From positions 7,419,852-7,483,851 of the forward strand of contig JAQFVV010006220.1 in assembly GCA_028023455.1 (NCBI GenBank): a stretch of 64,000 nt of DNA. The letters are read 5' to 3'. The stretch is from Epiperipatus broadwayi (lineage: Eukaryota; Onychophora; Udeonychophora; Euonychophora; Peripatidae). Of the stretch, positions 38,012-49,159 are shown piece after piece; position 1 is the stretch's first letter, and every line of letters starts with the position of its first letter. The notes under the pieces are model-generated. The model was given only the letters and a program-made list of their open reading frames with translations. It did not search any database and had not been told where the DNA came from. The translations under genes and the position numbers were made by a program.

Positions 38012-38374
38012 GTGTTTTCAATTTAAGTCTCATAGTTTTGTAGAAAATATTATAGTGTTTTCAATTTCATTCTCATAGTTTTGTAGTTAAGTAGAGATAA
38101 ATGGTGGTGCTGGAGAGTTGCATTAGATTCTAAGATCTAGGTGCAGTGCTCTCAGATCCAAAGCTCTTCACTGACGATGGCCACGAGCCAGAAACTAGTC
38201 TGGGGATATTGGATGAGTAGGCATTAGATAGGGATTTTATGCACAAACCTTCTGGCATTCATTGATTACTCTGGTTGGCACAGGATGGCAATACTGTATG
38301 GAGAGTTTTGCTTTGTTTATAAACAATTATGTACTAGTATAAGATAGTGATCATGTGATGCTTAATGGTTTAAA
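38012..38374 (+). mobile_element. Family A partial monomer with best-preserved ribozyme
   Basis: A single ~360-bp stretch in one orientation, with no inverted partner. It begins with a short tandem duplication (GTGTTTTCAATTT and CTCATAGTTTTGTAG each twice). It then runs through the ATCTAGG block, the hammerhead, GATTACTCTGG, the TTGTTTATAAACAA palindrome and GATCATGTGATG. The 5' third of the 448-bp unit is missing. The low number of changes near the ribozyme suggests it is younger than the other copies. Confidence 0.78.
38151..38217 (+). ncRNA. Type I hammerhead ribozyme, all core residues kept
   Basis: Core CTGACGA (38171-38177); stem II TGGC (38178-38181) with GCCA (38187-38190), loop CACGA; GAAA (38191-38194); stem III AC/GT with a two-base TA loop; C17 at 38200, so predicted self-cleavage falls between 38200 and 38201. 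The inner stem I pairs TCTTCA (38165-38170) with TGGGGA (38201-38206), six pairs including two G-U. After an internal loop (AGC opposite TA), the outer stem I pairs ATCCAA (38156-38161) with TTGGAT (38209-38214), then CTC with GAG. The long stem I with an internal loop and the minimal stem III match the type I hammerheads of animal satellites and retrozymes. Confidence 0.88.
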
Positions 38375-38646
38375 TAATGTTATTACACTTGAAAGGAACT
38401 ATTATATTGATTTTATAAAATATTTTCAACTGCCTTTGACTAGATTCTTCTAATCATCATGTGGCTATTATCAAATAATGTGATTTTCATTTTTAAAAAG
38501 TAAAATCTCAGTAAACATAAATTTATTAATGAAAATGAAATTTATTCTATTAAATAATAATTCAGTCTTTTTTTTTTAATTGTTTCTGTATGTTAGATTA
38601 ATAACTTTTTTTATACTTAGGTTTACAATGCTTTGTTTTAACATTA

Positions 38647-38710
38647 TTATTTATATGAATTTAAAATAATATGTTGTAATATTGAGATTATTTAATATAT
38701 TCATGTGATG
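38647..38710. repeat. Short dispersed direct repeat pair (second copy 39019-39080)
   Basis: TTATTTATATGAATTTAAAA and TATTTAATATAT, with ATATTGAG-type sequence between them, are shared with 39019-39080 in the same order. Unknown origin. The rest of 38375-39569 is AT-rich with nothing recognised. Confidence 0.45.
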
Positions 38711-39569
38711 TTTAATTTTTAAAAATCAGATATATTAATCTTAAATTGAGTTTTGACGTTTATATCTGTGCTAAAGACAATCTCTAGTTTAGTAAATGAT
38801 TAATAATAGTCATCACTATATTTATTTTAAGTGAATGGTGACAAAGATGTGAGTTGAGTTAATTTGAAACTTGTAATTCGAAATGTAATTATTTAATATA
38901 GATAAATATTTTTCATATAATAAAGATATATATGAGAGATAGTGAATTGGGCCACTTAATGAGTGTTGTTTTAGCATGAAATGCATCTTGGGGATCATTT
39001 GTCTTTTATTATATCTTTATTTATATGAATTTAAAAGAATTTGTGGTAATATTGAGGTTATTTAATATATTTTTAAAAGGCATTGTAAATTTGAATGTTA
39101 AAAAAAAGATACAATATTTTATTTAAAATGAAATTTAATACAATTGTTTAAAACGACTGGATTCATATCAAAAAAGATTTTCATATTGCTGACTACTGAT
39201 ATATGTATATAAATGATAGAAATTTAGCTATGATGTAATAAAACAAAATATCAATTAAAAATAGGCATTACAAGCTGAAACTATATAATCTAGTAAATAT
39301 ATTATATTATATTGAAGACAAACGTAAAGTATAAATATACAGGTTATTACTAAATATATTTATCTGCAATATTTTAAGTCAAAAATGAATCCTGAAAAAT
39401 ATAATTTATTAGATTACATAAATTCAGTTTACAATACCTGTTTTAAATTAGTACTTTGTTTTGTTTTAATTCATCAAAGCTAAAAAATTATGTATAAAAA
39501 TACATAGAGAAGAAGTTTCTGATAAATTTTTATCATTTTAGATTTTCACATAAACTTGTAAAAAATCTT

Positions 39570-40390
39570 CTATTTAATATATATATATAAAGCTTGTGGT
39601 AGGAAATAAATCTTTACACATGCACTATTGGGATTAATATATTAAATTTACATGCACTCACTTGTCAATAAGTGTTTTAAAAGCATAAATGAATCACTTA
39701 TGTTTTGAATTTATTTTTATATAAACCAGCACCTATTGACCATACTTAAATCAGGATTTTGATTTTATTATGAGTCTGATATTTCAATTGCCAAATTATT
39801 TGTTCAAATTTAGTTTATATATCACAGGACAGAGAATGTATCTCATTTTTAAATATTTATAACTTTGAATTATATTAGTCTGAACATATGTAAATTGTTT
39901 AGTGATTTATATATATAAATCATATGTAAGGAAATGAGTCTTCACACATGCACTGTTGGATTGGTATATTAAATTTACATACACTCACCCATTAATGTAT
40001 TTTAAAAGCATAAGTGAATCACTTAATCTTAGAGCTTATTTTTATATAAACCAACATCTATTGATCATGCTTAAATCAGGACTTGATCTTATTATGAGCC
40101 TGATATTTTAATTGACATAAAAAAACTTTCTCTCTTCTGGAATATATAAAGTAAATTTGTACAAATAATTTGGCAATTAAAATATCAGTCTTATAATAAG
40201 ATCAAGTCCTGAGTTAAATATGATCAATTGGTTTTGATATATATATATATATAAATGAGCTCAAAACATAAGCATAAGTATTTTACTTATGCTTTTAAAA
40301 CAGTTATTAATGAGTAAGTGCATGTGAATTTAATCTATGAATCTAATATCAGAAGTGTAAAGATTCATTTTCTCCCACAAGATTTACACA
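39570..40390. repeat. Family C: two direct copies and one inverted copy of a ~235-bp unit
   Basis: Unit 1 is 39570-39815, unit 2 is 39905-40145 (both same orientation) and unit 3 is 40150-40390 (inverted). Shared blocks include CACATGCACT, TATATTAAATTTACAT, AAAGCATAA.TGAATCACTT and TTATTATGAG.CTGATATTT. Units 2 and 3 form a near-perfect palindrome of ~230-bp arms with a spacer of only a few bases. I found no hammerhead core in the unit. Copy layout resembles families A and B (direct plus inverted), but sequence homology is not evident. Confidence 0.65.
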
Positions 40391-40549
40391 CACACACATG
40401 CACACACACATATATATAAATTACTAAATTATTTATTTATATATATGTGTGTGTGCAATATAGGGAATATACTAATAGCTCTAACAAGCTCTTATTGATA
40501 AGTGCAGCAAAAGAAAACATTTAAAATCTCTATCTAGAATTATCCCTAT

Positions 40550-40596
40550 CCTCAGACTGATCAGTTTTGAGCTTTTGGCTCATCTCAGTGAGGAGC
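40550..40596 (-). ncRNA. Hammerhead-like motif, family B copy 1
   Basis: Minus strand: stem I CCTCA with TGAGG, core CTGAGAT, stem II GAGC/GCTC with loop CAAAA, AAAAC in place of GAAAC, and GTC cleavage site at 40555-40557. Three core positions differ from consensus (G8, A9, G12), so it is inactive as it stands. Confidence 0.6.
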
Positions 40597-41085
40597 TAGA
40601 CCATTCAGACCCTAGATCTAGGAATAGCAACTCAAAAGCCATCTTTATCTAATACATAACTATTAAGTAGAAAATCTGAAATTTTCAGACACATACATGT
40701 CTTTAAATCTAGCTATCTAACTTAAATAGCTATATGGGTCTTAAAACACTTCAGCCTCATCATATATTAATAACCTCAGCAATATAACATCATCAAAGCA
40801 TCAAGGGCAAAATTATAATAATCAATAAAGCAAGTCATATATTGCATGACTTGTTTTAAGCTTGTATTACAAATATGCAATGTAGAGAGAGTACCAATAG
40901 CTCTAATAAGCTCTTATTTATAAGGCTGAAGTGTTTTCAGACCCATATAGCTATTTAAGTTAGATAGCTGGATTTAAAGACATTTACATGTCTGAAAATT
41001 TCAGATTTTCTACTTAATATTTACATATTAGATAAGTGCTGGCTTTTGAGTTGGTACTTTAGATCTAGGGTCTAAATGTCCTAGC

Positions 41086-41131
41086 TCCTTACTGAGGTGA
41101 ATCAAAAGCTTGAAACTAATCAGTCTGAAGA
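41086..41131 (+). ncRNA. Hammerhead-like motif, family B copy 2
   Basis: Core CTGAGGT (A9 changed to T), GAAAC intact, GTC with predicted cleavage after 41125, stem I TCCTTA with TGAAGA. The first stem II strand is decayed (GAAT against GCTT). Confidence 0.6.
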
Positions 41132-41511
41132 TAGCGATAATTTTTAGATAGAGATTTTAAATGCTTTCTTTTGCTGTACTTATCAATAAGAGCTTGTTAA
41201 AGCTATTAGTATGCTCCCTATATTATATATCTGTAATGCAAGCTTAAAACAAGTCACCAATATATGACTTGTTTTATTGATTATTATAATTTTGTCATTG
41301 AGGCTTTGGCAATGTTGTATTGCTGAGGCTATTAATATATATGGTAAGGCTAAGTATTTTCAGACCCATGTAGCTATTTAAGTTAGATAGCTGGATATAA
41401 AGATATTTATGTATCTGTGAAAATTTCAGATTTTCTACTTAATATTTATGTATTAGAGAAGTGCTGGCTTTTGAGTTGGTTTTTTTAGATCTAGTGTTTG
41501 AATGTCATAGC

Positions 41512-41557
41512 TCCTCATTGAGGTGAGCCAAAAGCTTGAAACCAATTGGTCTGAGGT
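41512..41557 (+). ncRNA. Hammerhead-like motif, family B copy 3
   Basis: Core TTGAGGT (C3 and A9 changed), stem II GAGC/GCTT with loop CAAAA, GAAACC, loop AATT, GGTC giving a 3-bp stem III, cleavage position after 41551, and stem I CCTCA with TGAGG perfectly paired. Confidence 0.6.
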
Positions 41558-41642
41558 TAGGAATAAGTCTAGATAGAGATTTTAAATGTTTTCTCTTGCT
41601 GCACTTATTAATAAGAGCTTATTAGAGCTATTGATATGCTCT

Positions 41643-44145
41643 GCAGTGAACCAAGTCAAAGAAAATCAGTCTGATTATATATTTTTAAAATCTTGATTTT
41701 ATCTCAGCTCCACTACTGCATCAGACTGGTCCTTCAAGCAGAGAAGTATAATACCACATATAGATGAATCATCCATGATACCTATAACCAGACTGAAGCT
41801 ATACAAAGTATAACCTATGATCACATTTTCAAGCTATAGCACTTCTTGGCTGGTTGATTCAAACCCCTGCCACCTGAGCACTTTATTTGTTTTGAGAGTT
41901 AACTTCATATGCCAGTTAACCACAGATTATATAGACAGCTTGCCTGGACTATAGGTACACAATGCAATGCTTGATATATCCCAAGCTAGCTCCTTTCTTA
42001 ATTGTGAGGGGGAAATCTCTGACACACTTCCCAACACTTATAGTTAATTATAACTTAATTTACTAGTGACACAGTTGTAAGAGAGAGAATCAATCAGACA
42101 ACAATTAAGCAAACAAATATTTTATTTTACATACATGCATAATTATAACCTGATATAATAAAAAAAAAAAGACATACACACACCCATATGTATAACATAA
42201 TATAGAATGAATATGAGAATGCAATATTAGAGACTACATTGGCTGTAACTATTAAATTTCATTAAAGTTCTTTCACCCACATACATGTGCAAATCTTTAG
42301 AATGGGAGAATGAGAATTATATTTACCTAGGATTTTAGATAGCATGTCACACTTTCATTGATATAGATCCATGTTTGATTCCTTATTTGTTAATTACCAA
42401 CTGGTTGGCCTTTTCTTTCCATCAATGGTTTTTGGCTTCTTATTGATTTTCCAGTTTGCAATGAAGAGAGAGAGAGAAAGATTATCAGTAGTTCACAGAT
42501 CGCGAGGTGGGCATCCATGTGGAGAACATATGATGATGCCGAGGACTGGAATCAAAGGCTAGCTGCACAATTCAGTTGTTATTTAGTATTGCATGCTGCT
42601 AGGTCAGCTTTCAGTGAAGATAAGTCAAGGCACACACATCCTGGAAACATGGATAGCTTTTTTGCTTTCTTCTCTTTTTTAATTTTTCTAGTAATACCAC
42701 AATGTTTAACTAATAATTTTACTGCATCTGAAACAATCTGAATGGCAATAATAATGATAATGAATCAATTTTTTTTATCTCTTGGTCCTTTTATATGTTT
42801 CTTTCTTATAGTTTCTCTTGATCATCCTTCGATCTAGTTTAATTAATTTTATATTTCCTTAATTAATTTTTGCATTCTGTTTTAATATAATCTCATTGTT
42901 TAGATTAATATAATACTTCAATAAGATCTTTCTTTTTATCAGCCAAATAATTTCTAATGAATTACAAATTTTAAAAGTTTTGCTTTTACAAATTTTTTTT
43001 TTTTAATTTAATTTCATTTTCACATTCATTTGTTATTATTTCTTTTTTTTTTTAAATTTATAAACTAAAGAGCTAATTTAAACTTTTCACATAGAATTAT
43101 CCTCCCCCCTACTCGCTCTTTAATATTAAAACTTTCTTTTATTTTTCAACAAAAAGATGACACAATACTTTATTTTTGCAAGTTTGCATTTTAAATTTTT
43201 AAAAACATATAATTTATATTTTATTCTCATTTTTCTTTTCTTTTTAAAATCAATTTGGTCATCAATTTGAACATTCATTATTAAATGATTACATATGTAA
43301 TGCAGAATGTGTTTTTAATTCATATATTCATTGGCAGTACACTATATTACCTATCTGTAATACAAGCTTCAAATAAATCATACAGTATGACTTCCTTTAT
43401 TGATTATATATATATCTAAATTTAATTTAATATTGTCCTGTCATATAGACAGGTCTAGAAATCATTCATATAACAATTCATCCACTTCTCCATTTTGTTC
43501 TGTTCCATTGACTAGATCCTCAATTTCACATATCTCTTTCCATTTTTTATCATCCAGCAACTTCAATCTTCTCCCTCCTTTCTTCTTTTTTGTTTTAATC
43601 ATTCACTCCAAAATATCCTTCAATAAAGGTATTCTTTCTTTTTAATGTATATCCAATTATTTATATCTATAAATATAATACACATCACATTTTATATATT
43701 ATATTTATCATCAATATTTTATTTAAAAAACATATAATATCATTCAATATCTGGACATAACATTAGTACAATTTGACTTTGCCACACTAATCCAAATATT
43801 TTTACCAATACCACTTATTGCCATAAAATTAAATCCCCATTATTTACTTCTCTACATCCCTTCCATTTTATTCAATTTCATAACATCAACATTGTTTATT
43901 TTCATTTTTATTTTCAAATTTTTTCAATTCTCCAGCACTTCTCAATGACATTAATATTCCAAGTACAAACTCTCAATGACTTTTTTTAATACATTATCTT
44001 TATGAAAATTTTTTAAGTTTACAACCTAAGTAACCTTATGTCTACTCTTATCAGGTCTCAGCACCAATCTGAATTAAACTTGTGTTCATATTTATAGTAA
44101 AAAAAATATTATAAAGCCTTTGCCTAGCAATAACCTTCATTACAG
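41643..44145. other. Spacer with a tRNA-like block and a family B scrap
   Basis: A minus-strand tRNA-like block lies at ~41838-41935: TGGTTAACTGGC as box A-like and GGGTTTGAATCAACC as box B-like. It may be a SINE head. At 43336-43406 a short piece matches the family B unit end (TATCTGTAATACAAGCTT, then TATGACTT and TATTGATTATA). At 42430-42650 composition is more balanced (ATCGCGAGGTGGGCATCCAT), with two overlapping short ORFs that match nothing known. The rest is T-rich and featureless. Confidence 0.4.
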
Positions 44146-44952
44146 CAGACAAAACTCTCCATATAGTAGTGCTACTCAGTGCAGGCCAGAGTAATCAATG
44201 GATGCCAGAAGGCTTGTGCATAAAATCCCTGTCTAGTGTCTACTCACTGTACCTAGATCTTATGATCTAATGCAACCTTTCAGTAACCACCTTTTATCCC
44301 TACTTAACTACAAAACTATGAGTCTAAAATTGAAAACAAAATATTTTTAATCCAAGCTCATTAGCTTATGTAGTCATATAGGTCTGAACTCAGTTCAGTG
44401 CCTATACATTTTGCTGTCTTTTGTCCTTTAATTACCATAGCCACCACTATATATTAATAGGATAGTGATGGCGATGGTTATTTATGAGAAAGCATAATAA
44501 ATGGTGATCATGTGATGTTTAGTGATTTAATACCAAACCTGCCTAATAGGATTGTGGTGGCTATGATTATTAAAGAACCAAAGATGCCAAAATGTATGGG
44601 TACTAAACTGAGTTTAGACCTATAAGACTATATAAGCTAATGAGCTTGGATTGAAAATATTATGTTTTCAAATTTTAGACTCATAGTTTTGTAGTTGGAG
44701 GCTTGCATTAGATCATAATTCTGGGTGCAGTGCTCTGAGATCCAAGGCTCCTCACTGATAAAACCCACAAGCTAGAAACTAATCTGGGAATATTGGGTGA
44801 ATAGGCACTAGATGATTTTATACCCAAGCTTTCTGCATCCATTGATTACTCTGGCTTGCATTCAGTGGCACTACTGTATGGAGAGTTTTACCTGTTTTAA
44901 TAACAGTTATGATCAAGCCAAAGAAATGGTGATCATGTGATATTTAGTTGTT
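44146..44952. mobile_element. Family A foldback element, decayed
   Basis: The left arm (44146-44455) has a unit in the direct orientation that skips the ribozyme: CTACTCA joins straight to CTGTACCTAGATC. The right arm (~44490-44952) is an inverted unit with a degenerate hammerhead. The arms meet near 44455-44490, where CACTATATATTAATAGGATAGTG makes the centre of the palindrome. The outer ends are less clear than in the copies at 22 and 28 kb. Confidence 0.7.
44733..44801 (+). ncRNA. Hammerhead ribozyme relic, family A
   Basis: CTGATAA core, AACCCACAAGCTA in place of the stem II hairpin, GAAACTAATC, then TGGGAATATTGGG. Stem I is partly kept; stem II and the cleavage triplet are damaged. Confidence 0.5.
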
Positions 44953-47049
44953 TATCATTACAATTAAATATTTAATAATTTATTTTAAAATATGTGCTGT
45001 ATATTTAGATTTAAAAATAAATATAGGTTTTTATCCATCATTTAAAAAAATTGTAAGAGATAAATTGTAACAAAATATAAATGTGATTATAATTAAAACC
45101 TAGACATTTTATAAATTATTTTTTTGAAAATGAAATGCATTCAATTTTTTTAAAAAAAAAAAACAAGCATTCTTTTCAGAATAAAAGTTTCTATAGAAAT
45201 TAATTAATGTAGTCGGTGGGGGAGGATTAGTATTGAAACAAGAATATGATAATATAATAAAATTGCAACATTTAACATTATTTTTGTAAATTATTATCAA
45301 GTAATATTTTAATATATTTCCATATTATTAATACATCACTAGAATATTCTGATGAATTTAAATATACAGATTCATAAAGTTTGATAAAATATATATTAAT
45401 CAATTTATAATAATAAAAAATTTGGTTAACTTACCAATAATATTAACAATTTACAATAATATTGTTAATTTTAACATTATAGATATATAATCTATTACTC
45501 TATAAGTGCTTCATAATATTGAGTATTAGGCTCATAGTAGAAATAATTGAATGAAAATCTAACGATTCCTTAAACAATTCTGACTGAAGGAGATGACAAA
45601 GAAATATAAAACCTGTTTACCTAATTGAATAAGATTTTTTTTTTTTTGGTTCTTTCTGCCACTTCAAAAAATGAATATTATTTGAAACCAACTACATGCA
45701 GTTTAGCACAGAGGTAGAGTGATGAACTCAGAATTAAAATTTTCAGGATTGATTCTCAGAGCAGTAATGTAAATTTTTAAAAAAAGTCTCAGTTCACTCA
45801 ATTAAACAAAATAGTTGTGCTTAATATGCCACTACAAGACTGCAACCATTACTTGATTCTCCTAGTAACCATATGATTATTTATATATACTTGATTCTGT
45901 TAAACATATAAATCATTTTGCAGTCAATGATAAATAATATATATTATTAAGAATTAAATAGAAAATTATGATAAACTACAAACAATTATATTACAATACT
46001 TTTTTTTTTTGTCATTTGATTTCAATACACTTTTCTTCTGAGTCATTATTCAGAATCAATAAAACTATTTTAATCAGATCATTCACAATACAATGTGGTC
46101 AAAATATTATTTTAATATTTTCTGTGGCATTTAATAAATTAAATTAAAAAGCAAAGGTTGGATATAAGATAAAGCAGCTTTTAAAAAATCTATTGCTAAT
46201 TGCCAAGAATGATATTTTAAGAAAGAATCTTTATTTACTTTCTAGCTAAATATAGCTATTTCCTTACCAACCAATATTAGTTAGTTATCTCAGCTGCACC
46301 TAAATGAAATTGAAAAAAAAATTAAGTTTCAACCTGCATACAAATTTAGTTTATGGCAATTGCAAACATGTGTACTATTCTGAGATTTGTTTGTTTTTTT
46401 TTACTTTAAAGTCAAATGTTAATCCGGCTTCCAAAAAATTAGCAGCTCCTAAGATCAGAACAATTGCCAAATGTGCTCTATGTGGTTTAAATAAAATGAG
46501 GATTCAATAGATAAATGTTCTTGGATCACAGCTCAACCTGTCACTTTTAATTTTTCAAAAACACATGACCAAGAGACCATTTGATCATTCAATTATAATT
46601 ACAATTAGAAGACCTTATTATTTTAGCATGGGTTACAATTTACTTAAGAAACTGTTTATAAAAAAATTTAAATAATCACACACAAACAACAATAATAAAT
46701 ATAGTATGATAAGAAAATAAATATTTTCTTTAAAAAAAAGTTCAATAAATAACTATAAATTAATAATGCAAAGTGATATATGTATCTTATTGTTACACAG
46801 AGTGATGTGATTCACTGTGATTTCTTCTTATACTGAGTTAGGAATCACTAAGTAACTATGCCAGAGAAACCTGTTAGCCACTTTGACTTTTTTTTCCATC
46901 CCCCATCCTGTTTCTCCATATTCTTCTTTATCCTGCTCCATCTCATTTCCACAACACAATCTTTGTCAACTCAATGGCCTTTATATCTAAATTCCCCTTG
47001 TCTTTTCCCAAACCCAGCATAAAAACCAATAAGCCACTTTCTGTATAAT
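44953..47049. other. AT-rich spacer with a tRNA-like block
   Basis: A plus-strand tRNA-like segment lies at 45697-45766: GCAGTTTAGCACAGAGGTAG as head and box A region, and GGATTGATTCTC as box B (consensus GGTTCGANTCC). It is probably the head of a SINE. The stretch 46800-47049 may be the 3' end of the LINE that follows. Nothing else recognised. Confidence 0.4.
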
Positions 47050-48275
47050 CACTTTGTTTTATTTTTATTCTTTCACAACTTTATTACTTGTACTCTTTCT
47101 GCTTTCAGGCATTTACATTCAATTAACAGATGCCTAATATTTTCTATGCCTTCCTTACACAACTTTCAGACTAAATCATCCATATTTTCCCACTTATGTA
47201 TATATTCCCTTGTTGCTAAAAATCCCATTCAAGCCTTAAACAGTAAACTATTTTCCTTGCTATTATCATAAATTAACTCGCACCCAAAATTCTGTTTACT
47301 TCTATAAATATTCAAACTCTTTTTACTCTCCACATTAGTTCTCCATCTTTTCACCTCCTTACTCTTTATTAATGCATCTATTCTTCTATCCCATTCCTTA
47401 ACACTATAACACTCAACAATTCTCTAGCACAATCATCACACCCTTTTGTATAAGTATACTGACATAAAGTCTTTATCCAAACCTTCTGCATATCACATTA
47501 TCTTTCTCACCCATCTTGTTGCCTGCCCTTTATTCATAACCCAATTAAATACTATTTTGGCTATTCCTTTATTATTCATAAACTGCAATCTACTGAACAT
47601 TTTCATTTTGCTTTTTGCATCTCTCATATAAAAACTTGACCATCCCATTTCTCCTTGAATTGCCTCCTTTGTCATCCATACTTCTGCATCTAATGCATGT
47701 CTTCTTATTTCTCTTTGTATTTTTTCTAAGTAATTTTATACCCCTTTACTAACACAGAATGCATTGTTACCATATGTTAACTCTGCTACTGTCACTCCCT
47801 TCCATACAATTCTAACTATATCATATTTATTATATGAGAACACTGCTAATTTCTTTATCAATCTCTTTCTTTCCTTTGCTTCATTTATTAATTTTTTCTC
47901 TCATTCATCCAAACAATTTCTCTGATTATTTAAGACAATCACCACACTTAACTTTATATTCCCCCTAAAAAATTCTTTGTCTTCTCTCTCCCCAGTATTA
48001 ATCATCATTACTTTCAATTTTTCTTCACTAAATTTAATCACCATCTCTTTACTCACTTTGTGCATGTCCTCAGCATAACTTCCATATCCTCCCTTCTTTC
48101 TGCACACTAATAAAAGACCCAATAATGTATATTCTTCTTTGCCATCTATTAATGGTATCTCTATTCCTCTTTCTAATCTTTCTATTGCTCTCTCCATTTC
48201 TCTCAAATACAACAAAACAAAATAAGTGACATAGGGCATCCTTGCCTTAGACCCATAACATTTTAAACTGATTCT
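47050..48275 (-). pseudogene. LINE fragment, RT to C-terminal zinc knuckle
   Basis: Minus-strand frames in order: MPYVTYFVLLYLREMERAIE (the region after RT motif B), a damaged motif C region, EEKLKVMMINTGERED (the LKVNxxKTK position), WMTKEAIQGEMGWSSF, MRDAKSKMKMFSRLQFM, and near 47140-47200 KLCKEGIENIRHLLIECKCL, a C-x2..H-x..C knuckle like those ending many LINE ORFs. The YADD motif has gone. This LINE family is different from the RTE copies. It is interrupted at its upstream side by the RTE tail at 48289-48846 and may continue beyond it at 48860, where I could follow only a few codons. Confidence 0.7.
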
Positions 48276-48288
48276 ATAACCCCTAATT
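48276..48288. repeat. Target-site duplication (5' side) of truncated RTE copy
   Basis: ATAACCCCTAATT, repeated exactly at 48847-48859. Confidence 0.88.
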
Positions 48289-48846
48289 AATACAGATGGA
48301 AACATAATGGAGGAAATTAATCATAGAATTAAACTGGATTGGAGTGCTTTTGGTAGAAATAACTTGATACTAAAAGGAAATATGCCTATGTGTTTGAAAA
48401 GGAAGGTTTTTAACAAATATGTATTACCAGTTCTTACTTATGGATCTAAGACTTGGACACTTAATAGAAGAGAAAGAGACTTCAGACCACTCAAAGAAAT
48501 ATGGAGAGAGGTATGTTGGGAGTAACAAGAAGAGATTGAAAATGCAATGTATGGGTAAGAGAACAAACAGGTGTTAATGACCTCATTGAAAAAATTAAAA
48601 GATTGAAGTGGAGTTGGGTTGGACATATTGCTACAAGAGATGATAATAGATGGACAATTGAAATTAAACTGGATTCCAAGAGATTGTAAAAAACCCAGAA
48701 AGAGACAACATGGGAGATGGATGGATGAAATAAGAAAGTGTGCAGGGGTGATGTGGAGAAGCTAAAGATCAGAGAAGATGGATTAAACTTGGAGAGACCT
48801 TCATCCTGCAGTGGATTGATAATGGTTGATGATGATGATGATGATG
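48289..48846 (+). mobile_element. Young 5'-truncated RTE LINE copy with perfect duplication
   Basis: A 558-bp 3' fragment of the RTE element, beginning at the equivalent of residue ~802 (TDGNIMEEINHRIKL) and ending in (GAT)n. It is highly similar to the intact element by eye, with a one-codon deletion in IKLDWSAFG and frame-breaking losses after TLNRR. The exact 13-bp duplication, the same length as for the intact copy, and insertion inside an older LINE show that the RTE family has been active recently. Confidence 0.9.
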
Positions 48847-48859
48847 ATAACCCCTAATT
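48847..48859. repeat. Target-site duplication (3' side) of truncated RTE copy
   Basis: ATAACCCCTAATT, identical to 48276-48288. Confidence 0.88.
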
Positions 48860-49032
48860 GATATGTATAGTAATTATTTTCATAGGAAGCATATTTTATC
48901 ACTAGCAATAATAACTCCATTAACAGACACGATGCTTACTTTGATATTTCTAAGCATTGGACAAATTAAACAATTTACATATAATTTACATATTACCATC
49001 TACACACTACTCCACATTATTTATTGTTGTAG

Positions 49033-49158
49033 CTATGAATATAAGGCAACACTCCTCAAAAGCACTCAGCTTTTACTTATTCATTTATTGATCTATAATA
49101 GTACTCTGGACAACTGCTTATAAGGCAGCTGTGCTAACTACTCGACCATCAACCCTTG
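49033..49158 (-). repeat. tRNA-derived SINE
   Basis: On the minus strand the head reads GGTTGATGGTCGAGTAGTTA then GCACAGCTGCCTTATAAGCAG, that is, a D-arm-like GGTCGAGTAGTTAGCAC and an anticodon stem-loop with a CTTATAA loop. The T arm is not preserved. The body continues AAGCTGAGTGCTTTTGAG and CCTTATATTCATAGC, matching the insert at 11761-11945. Confidence 0.55.
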
Positions 49159-49159
49159 A

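Larger units (their letters stand above)
40456..41642. mobile_element. Family B hammerhead foldback element, 426-bp units
   Basis: One unit in direct orientation plus a short restart (40456-40920; AATAGCTCTAA recurs 422 bp apart), then two head-to-tail units in the inverse orientation (40921-41642). In the inverse units the cleavage positions 41125 and 41551 are 426 bp apart. Family B is homologous to family A: both have CTGAA..TG..TTCAGACCCATAT, AGATCTAGG, AGCTCCTCACTGA, GAAACTA, GTCTG and TAGATAG.GATTTTA in the same order. All three hammerheads share a change at core position A9. No protein is encoded. Confidence 0.75.
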
